Of a DNA stretch of 18,137 nt, positions 14,671 to 18,137 are shown piece by piece. The position numbers and the translations under genes are program-made. The notes beneath the pieces are model-generated. The model worked only from the letters and a program-made list of their open reading frames with translations. It made no database searches and was not told where the DNA came from. The DNA comes from an uncultured Erysipelotrichaceae bacterium (GTDB lineage Bacteria; Bacillota_I; Bacilli_A; RF39; UBA660). The first letter of the stretch is position 1, and each line of letters begins with the position of its first letter. The DNA is taken from assembly GCA_902783435.1 (NCBI GenBank), contig CACZQV010000080.1, forward strand, positions 1 through 18,137, read 5' to 3'.

Positions 14671-14681
14671 CAAAGTTGTCT
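14659..14681 (-). terminator. Intrinsic terminator of the ezrA-pseudopilin transcript
   Basis: AGACAAC (14681-14675 on the minus strand) pairs with GTTGTCT (14671-14665) around loop TTT and is followed by a T-tract. The TAG stop (14682-14680) overlaps the stem. Confidence 0.8.
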
Positions 14682-15288
14682 ATTTTATTAATTCTTTAGT
14701 TCTATAAAAAGTCTTACTAACTACTTCACAATCTTTTACATTAGAAGCAAAATAATAATCAGTACCGTATTTTTTATTAATTTCATATACAAAATATAAT
14801 TCTTCATAGTATCTATCAAATATCTCTTTACCATTAGATTTACAATTATATAGAATTCTCTCTTCCATATCATCTTTTGTCTTTTTACTCATCCACTTAG
14901 ATACTTTATAAACATTTATATCTTTATTAACAAAATTTTCTTTTTCTATTAAAACATTATTACAATTTAAAGTAACATATGGCATACCATCGATCAATTC
15001 TACATAAGAATCAGCCCCAGAACATTTTCCTCCACCAACAGGACTCTTAATAGGTCTAATTAATTCTTCATCTATTACTTCTTGTAGATAAACTTTTTCA
15101 GTATTATGAAAAGTATCTATATTAGTAGTAACTGAAGAAGTAAAACTAGTAGCACTTTTCTTCATAGTTTCTATTCTTTGTTTAGATACTCCTCCAAATA
15201 AATTCATAGATAAAATACAAAATATAATTAACAATACTACCATTATTGTTAGTACTTCAAACTTGCCAAAACCCTTATTACTTTTCAT
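14680..15288 (-). CDS. Type IV pilin-like (pseudopilin) secreted protein
   Basis: A 202-residue protein with a short basic leader and a class III (prepilin) signal: MKSNKG, cleavage after Gly6, Phe7 at +1 and Glu11 at the critical +5 position, then a hydrophobic helix (EVLTIMVVLLIIFCILSMNL). The rest is extracytoplasmic with four cysteines (89, 109, 149, 187). The stretch SPVGGGKCSGADSYVELIDG then PYVTLNC resembles a Cys-flanked beta hairpin seen in pilin-like proteins of low-GC Gram-positives (from memory). It starts inside ezrA: ATG 15288 lies 11 bases before the ezrA stop, so translation is coupled. A prepilin peptidase, ATPase or platform protein is not in the window. It could be a minor pilin, a competence-type pseudopilin, or a pilin-like envelope factor used with EzrA. 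Confidence 0.75.
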   Translation of the reverse strand: MKSNKGFGKFEVLTIMVVLLIIFCILSMNLFGGVSKQRIETMKKSATSFTSSVTTNIDTFHNTEKVYLQEVIDEELIRPIKSPVGGGKCSGADSYVELIDGMPYVTLNCNNVLIEKENFVNKDINVYKVSKWMSKKTKDDMEERILYNCKSNGKEIFDRYYEELYFVYEINKKYGTDYYFASNVKDCEVVSKTFYRTKELIK

Positions 15289-16990
15289 AAACGCTCATCA
15301 ACTTCCTATAAATATTTTCATCTACTACTGAAGTAGCCTTAATTGATATATCTAAAGCTTCTTTATAATTCCCCTTATAAAAAGCTTTTTCTGCATCACT
15401 TAAACCTTTATCTACTTCTTCAAATCTACTTCTATAACGATTACCATATACTATAGCCATTTCAGCCATCTTAGCATTCTTAATCATATCACTAGTTGTA
15501 TTATAAAGTTTTAATACTAAGTCTCTTGCTGTATCAACCCTAGTATTTAGAGTCTTAATAACAATAGGTTTCTTTTGTAATTCTTTAATAACTTCATCCA
15601 TTGCTTCATTAGCTTCACTTAATTGAACAAAATAATTATCAGTAATTATAGGTAATTTATAACTTCTAATTTGATTTTTAGATGTCTCTAAGAAACCTTC
15701 AATTTCCTCTAATTGTTCTCTTGCTCTTACTTCATCATCATACATATTACCAAGAGATTTTAATGCCTTATCAAAATCATCTTCCATAACAGTAAGTCTA
15801 TTAGATAAAGAAGTAACTTCTTCATTTAATAAAGAATAAGGACTAGATTTAGAACTATCTTTACCTATCATTTTCTTATAATCATCATTAATAACTACTA
15901 GTGTCTTATTAACTTCATGTATAATTTCAACATCTGCTTCATTTAAATCATACATATTCTTAATATCTTCTAATTGATTATAAACATCTCTAACTAAATT
16001 ATTAGTATCCTCAAGTCTCTTATAAAAAGCTCCAACTTCTTCTTCATATACTTTTCTAGATAATCTTTCTTTTTCAAAATCTACAAATAATGAATCATAG
16101 TACTCTAACATAGTCTTTAAATCAAACATAGAACCTTCTATATTAAGTACTTTAGCTCTATCTAGTATTTTATCTATATTCTTTTTAGATTCTTCAATAT
16201 TATATTCAATATTTAAATAATCTAAAACATATCCATCATTAACCATTTCTTTATAAGTTAATTCTACTTCTTTCATTCTATTAGGAATAACTTTTTGACA
16301 CATTAATAATACATCAGGAAGTTCAGTAATAATAATATCCATATGTTCTATCATAGTATCAAGAGCTTTACATATATGAACAACTTCACTATATTCATTA
16401 GCTTCCATAACTTTTTCAAAATCTAAGAAAGTTCTCTCAATATTTTCAAGTTGCATTTCAATAGCCTCTTGCATAAAATCATATAATTCTCTATGTTCAT
16501 TAAATTCATGATTTAAATTTCTATATTTAGCTTTAAGTTTAATAACAATAGATCTATATTTTTCTTCACTTAATGTAATATCCTTAATTTCTTCTAATAG
16601 ATGATCTGCAGCTTCACGCACCTTATATATTTCAATTTCTGTCTTCGCAATACGATAACCGCAAGATTTGTAGTCTCTTTTTTCTACATAAACATCTAAA
16701 TCTATTAACATATCATCAATAACTGATAATCTTTTAGTCTTAATCTCTTCAAATCTTTTTTGCCATTTATTATACTTTTCTTCCATTTTATCATTTTTAA
16801 TAATTGGTTCTACTTTTTGAAGTTCTACTAAAACTGGAGTAGACGCAACCATATTACGTTGTACCTCTAGATTTTTAACAGTATTACGATAATATTTAAG
16901 TCTATATTTTCTAATTAAGTAAAGTATTACAATCACAATAATAAGCGCAATTACTAATGCTGTTCCAATAATAAGAAATTGTCCTTGCAT
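15278..16990 (-). CDS. ezrA: Septation ring formation regulator EzrA
   Basis: EzrA is a membrane-anchored coiled-coil protein that controls FtsZ ring formation and links it to cell-wall synthesis. The 570 residues compare with 562 in B. subtilis. There is one N-terminal transmembrane helix (about 5-26, N-out), then a basic patch (RKYRLKYYRNTVKNLEVQRN), the L-V-E-L-x-K-V segment with EEKYNKWQKRFEEIK, and spectrin-like helical repeats to the end, rich in E, K and L. ATG 16990 follows GAGGTGAAG. Its gene neighbourhood (thiI on one side, rpsD on the other) is conserved with Bacillus. The last 11 bases overlap the pseudopilin-like gene. Confidence 0.92.
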   Translation of the reverse strand: MQGQFLIIGTALVIALIIVIVILYLIRKYRLKYYRNTVKNLEVQRNMVASTPVLVELQKVEPIIKNDKMEEKYNKWQKRFEEIKTKRLSVIDDMLIDLDVYVEKRDYKSCGYRIAKTEIEIYKVREAADHLLEEIKDITLSEEKYRSIVIKLKAKYRNLNHEFNEHRELYDFMQEAIEMQLENIERTFLDFEKVMEANEYSEVVHICKALDTMIEHMDIIITELPDVLLMCQKVIPNRMKEVELTYKEMVNDGYVLDYLNIEYNIEESKKNIDKILDRAKVLNIEGSMFDLKTMLEYYDSLFVDFEKERLSRKVYEEEVGAFYKRLEDTNNLVRDVYNQLEDIKNMYDLNEADVEIIHEVNKTLVVINDDYKKMIGKDSSKSSPYSLLNEEVTSLSNRLTVMEDDFDKALKSLGNMYDDEVRAREQLEEIEGFLETSKNQIRSYKLPIITDNYFVQLSEANEAMDEVIKELQKKPIVIKTLNTRVDTARDLVLKLYNTTSDMIKNAKMAEMAIVYGNRYRSRFEEVDKGLSDAEKAFYKGNYKEALDISIKATSVVDENIYRKLMSVYEK

Positions 16991-17020
16991 AACTTCACCT
17001 CTATTCTTTGTACTATTACT

Positions 17021-17053
17021 ATTTTATCACATATTTATGACATATTTCTACAA
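17021..17053 (-). promoter_or_regulatory. Tandem 11-base repeat in the ezrA promoter region
   Basis: On the minus strand AAATATGTCAT (17047-17037) is followed without a gap by AAATATGTGAT (17036-17026), 10 of 11 identical, spaced about one helical turn. The second copy runs into GATAAAAT, which gives an extended -10 (TGTGATAAA). TTGTAG (17053-17048) is the best -35, but its spacer is long at 19 bases. This may be a regulator site or a promoter with a chance repeat. Confidence 0.35.
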
Positions 17054-17062
17054 AAATCAATA

Positions 17063-17521
17063 CTATTTTTTAATTGTATTAAAATAGTCAATAAAACTTG
17101 TTGGATTACTATAAACATTTAGCAATAACCTCCTGATTTCTTTTGAACCTTGAAATTTTACTATCAATTCAAAAAAACCACTATATTCCATTCTTCCAAT
17201 ATCACCAAAAGCTTTATTACTAACCTTAGCTGCTCTAGTTACAGCTAAACCCTTTAACCCATTTAAAGCTACTGCAATCAAATCATCATAAACCATTGGA
17301 GTTATCTTTTCCATTCCCGCTTGAGAAACCATCACTCTAGAACGACTTGTAATATTTACAACAGCACTATAAGGGATAGTAAAAAGTTCTGGTTTATCTC
17401 CTACTAAAACACTTAATACAAATGCATCTTCATTATAAGCTAAAACACAAGGTTGATTTACCAAATCTGGTCTTTTCTGAACTCCTGATATATATTGACC
17501 TGCTATATAAACTTCTTCCAT
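17063..17521 (-). CDS. Small soluble protein of unknown function, predicted beta-rich
   Basis: A 152-residue protein with no family I can name. ATG 17521 is chosen over one 15 bases upstream because AGGTGATAGT immediately precedes it. No membrane helix or signal is seen. Strands dominate the first 65 residues (EEVYIAGQYISGVQ, PCVLAYNEDAFVLSVLV, ELFTIPYSAVVNITSRSRV) and recur near GFFELIVKFQGSKEIRRLLL, with a final helix after NPTSFIDYFNTI. This strand-loop-helix order recalls PH-like or GRAM-type domains, but that is inference. Residues 85-110 hold an Ala/Gly/Val-rich stretch. Base composition is less A/T-skewed than in the unknown genes further left, hinting at stronger conservation. It lies between ezrA and rpsD; no terminator separates it from ezrA. 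Confidence 0.65.
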   Translation of the reverse strand: MEEVYIAGQYISGVQKRPDLVNQPCVLAYNEDAFVLSVLVGDKPELFTIPYSAVVNITSRSRVMVSQAGMEKITPMVYDDLIAVALNGLKGLAVTRAAKVSNKAFGDIGRMEYSGFFELIVKFQGSKEIRRLLLNVYSNPTSFIDYFNTIKK

Positions 17522-17537
17522 ACTATCACCTATCATA

Positions 17538-17567
17538 ATAATAATACAAAATCACTTGACATATCAA
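17538..17567 (-). promoter_or_regulatory. Promoter of the 152-residue unknown (and perhaps ezrA)
   Basis: On the minus strand TTGATA (17567-17562), an 18-base spacer and TATTAT (17543-17538). Another TATTAT three bases upstream gives a 15-base spacer. The predicted start is very near the AGGTGA ribosome site, so the leader is extremely short. The -35 abuts the rpsD -35 on the other strand. Confidence 0.5.
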
Positions 17568-17584
17568 CACTTTTTTAATATAAT
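17556..17584 (+). promoter_or_regulatory. Promoter of rpsD, perfect consensus
   Basis: TTGACA (17556-17561), a 17-base spacer and TATAAT (17579-17584) match the vegetative consensus exactly. The start would be near 17591, leaving a leader of about 145 bases, far longer than the leaders elsewhere in this window. Confidence 0.9.
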
Positions 17585-17590
17585 TAATAA

Positions 17591-17735
17591 TGCAAATTCC
17601 TGAACAGCAGGTTTAGAATATTTTAAAGTGTTTTTCATAAGAAGTAGCGATATTATTAGAGCTGTCTAGTGAAAGAAAAACTCCCTAAGATATGACTAAA
17701 TCAATGAATTTGTAATACAGGAAAGGAGAAAAATT
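17591..17735 (+). promoter_or_regulatory. Structured 5' leader of rpsD, likely S4 autoregulatory element
   Basis: The 145-base untranslated leader has several complementary segments. CAAATTC (17593-17599) pairs with GAATTTG (17706-17712). TTCCTG (17597-17602) pairs with CAGGAA (17718-17723), which adjoins the Shine-Dalgarno. CCTG/CAGG (17599-17602 and 17608-17611) form a local hairpin, ACAGC (17604-17608) pairs with GCTGT (17661-17665), and GTTTTTC (17630-17636) pairs with GAAAAAC (17675-17681). Some of these compete or cross, consistent with a pseudoknot. Firmicute rpsD genes are known to be repressed by S4 binding to their leader; that this leader belongs to that class is inferred from position and pairing. 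Confidence 0.65.
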
Positions 17736-18137
17736 ATGGCAAGATATACTGGTTCAAGTTATAAACAAGCTAGACGTGTTGGTTTCTCAATCAGTGAAAC
17801 TGGTAAAGAATTAGCACGTAGACCATATGGACCTGGACAACATGGACAAGATCGTAAAGGTAAATTATCTGATTACGGAACACAATTAAAAGAAAAACAA
17901 AAAGTACGTTTCATGTATGGAGTTAATGAAAGACAATTCAAAAAGACTTTCAATGAAGCTTCAAAAATGACAGGTATCCATGGTACAAACTTCTTAAGAT
18001 TATTAGAATCTAGATTAGATAACTTAGTATACAGAATTGGTTTTGCAAACACTAGACGTGGAGCTAGACAATTAGTTAACCACGGACACGTTACTGTAAA
18101 TGGAAAGAAAGTTGATATTCCATCATACAGAGTTAAA
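17736..18137 (+). CDS. rpsD: 30S ribosomal protein uS4 (RpsD), N-terminal 134 residues, cut by the window end
   Basis: uS4 is a primary 16S rRNA binder that nucleates the 30S body. The translated start [20 protein letters not shown], the [11 protein letters not shown] segment, [22 protein letters not shown] and the S4 RNA-binding domain ([45 protein letters not shown]) match the short Firmicute form without the N-terminal zinc cysteines. About 65 further residues are expected beyond the window. The ATG follows GGAAAGGAGAAA. Arginines here often use CGT and the gene uses more G/C-ending codons than the unknown genes, as expected for high expression. It is transcribed away from the ezrA side. 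Confidence 0.98.
   Translation, partial: MARYTGSSYKQARRVGFSISETGKELARRPYGPGQHGQDRKGKLSDYGTQLKEKQKVRFMYGVNERQFKKTFNEASKMTGIHGTNFLRLLESRLDNLVYRIGFANTRRGARQLVNHGHVTVNGKKVDIPSYRVK

Noticed and set aside
14680..15288. A complete type IV pilus or competence pilus locus
   Set aside because: Only one pilin-like gene is present; no assembly ATPase, platform protein or prepilin peptidase lies in the window.
1..18137. Mycoplasma-type code with TGA as tryptophan
   Set aside because: No gene contains an in-frame TGA, and tryptophans at conserved places use TGG. Only the absence of TGA stops remains as a finding.
1..18137. CRISPR array, insertion sequence, prophage or integrative element
   Set aside because: No regular repeat-spacer pattern, transposase, integrase or terminal repeats were found. 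The content is core chromosomal.
1..18137. tRNA or rRNA genes
   Set aside because: Intergenic spaces are short and A/T-rich, and none shows a cloverleaf, GTTCGA loop or rRNA signature.

Overview
The window reads as chromosome of a strongly A+T-rich, spore-forming member of the class Bacilli, probably one of the uncultured host-associated lineages near Erysipelotrichales or RF39. The evidence is gene content and order. SpoIVA, a SpoVIF-like protein and an alpha/beta-type small acid-soluble spore protein (SASP) are present. EzrA is specific to low-GC Gram-positives. Two blocks resemble Bacillus subtilis: HU / der / spoIVA on the left, and ackA / SASP / thiI / ezrA / rpsD on the right (B. subtilis order from memory). 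I see no mobile element, CRISPR array, tRNA or rRNA, and no gene-free stretch over 300 bases.

Layout. Bases 1-1446 (minus) carry the start of HU and two unrecognised membrane proteins. Bases 1564-6945 (plus) carry der (ribosome-assembly GTPase), a SHOCT-like small protein, a SpoVIF-like spore protein, a 655-residue unknown protein and spoIVA. A bidirectional terminator at 6945-6972 separates this from a minus-strand operon, ackA - nrnA - engB - unknown - unknown (10854 to 6964). Upstream of that are a PrsW-type membrane protease with a zinc ribbon, a second ackA, the SASP, thiI, a pseudopilin-like protein overlapping ezrA, and a 152-residue unknown. Divergent from these is rpsD (ribosomal protein uS4), cut by the window end, with a perfect sigma-A-type promoter and a long structured leader.

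How the genes work together. Three themes are mixed: ribosome biogenesis and RNA turnover (Der, EngB, uS4, NrnA, ThiI), acetate energy metabolism (two acetate kinases) and cell envelope/division/spore formation (EzrA, SpoIVA, SpoVIF, SASP, PrsW). The genome is compact. Gaps are short, stop codons commonly lie inside terminator stems, and several promoters abut or overlap the preceding gene's terminator.

The most interesting items are the 655-residue unknown between two spore genes, whose middle resembles HopA1/phosphothreonine-lyase-type domains; a hairpin whose loop carries a sporulation-like -10 and whose 3' arm carries the Shine-Dalgarno of the SpoVIF-like gene; a SASP with basic Lys/Thr tails; the structured rpsD leader; and the absence of TGA among 19 complete stop codons.
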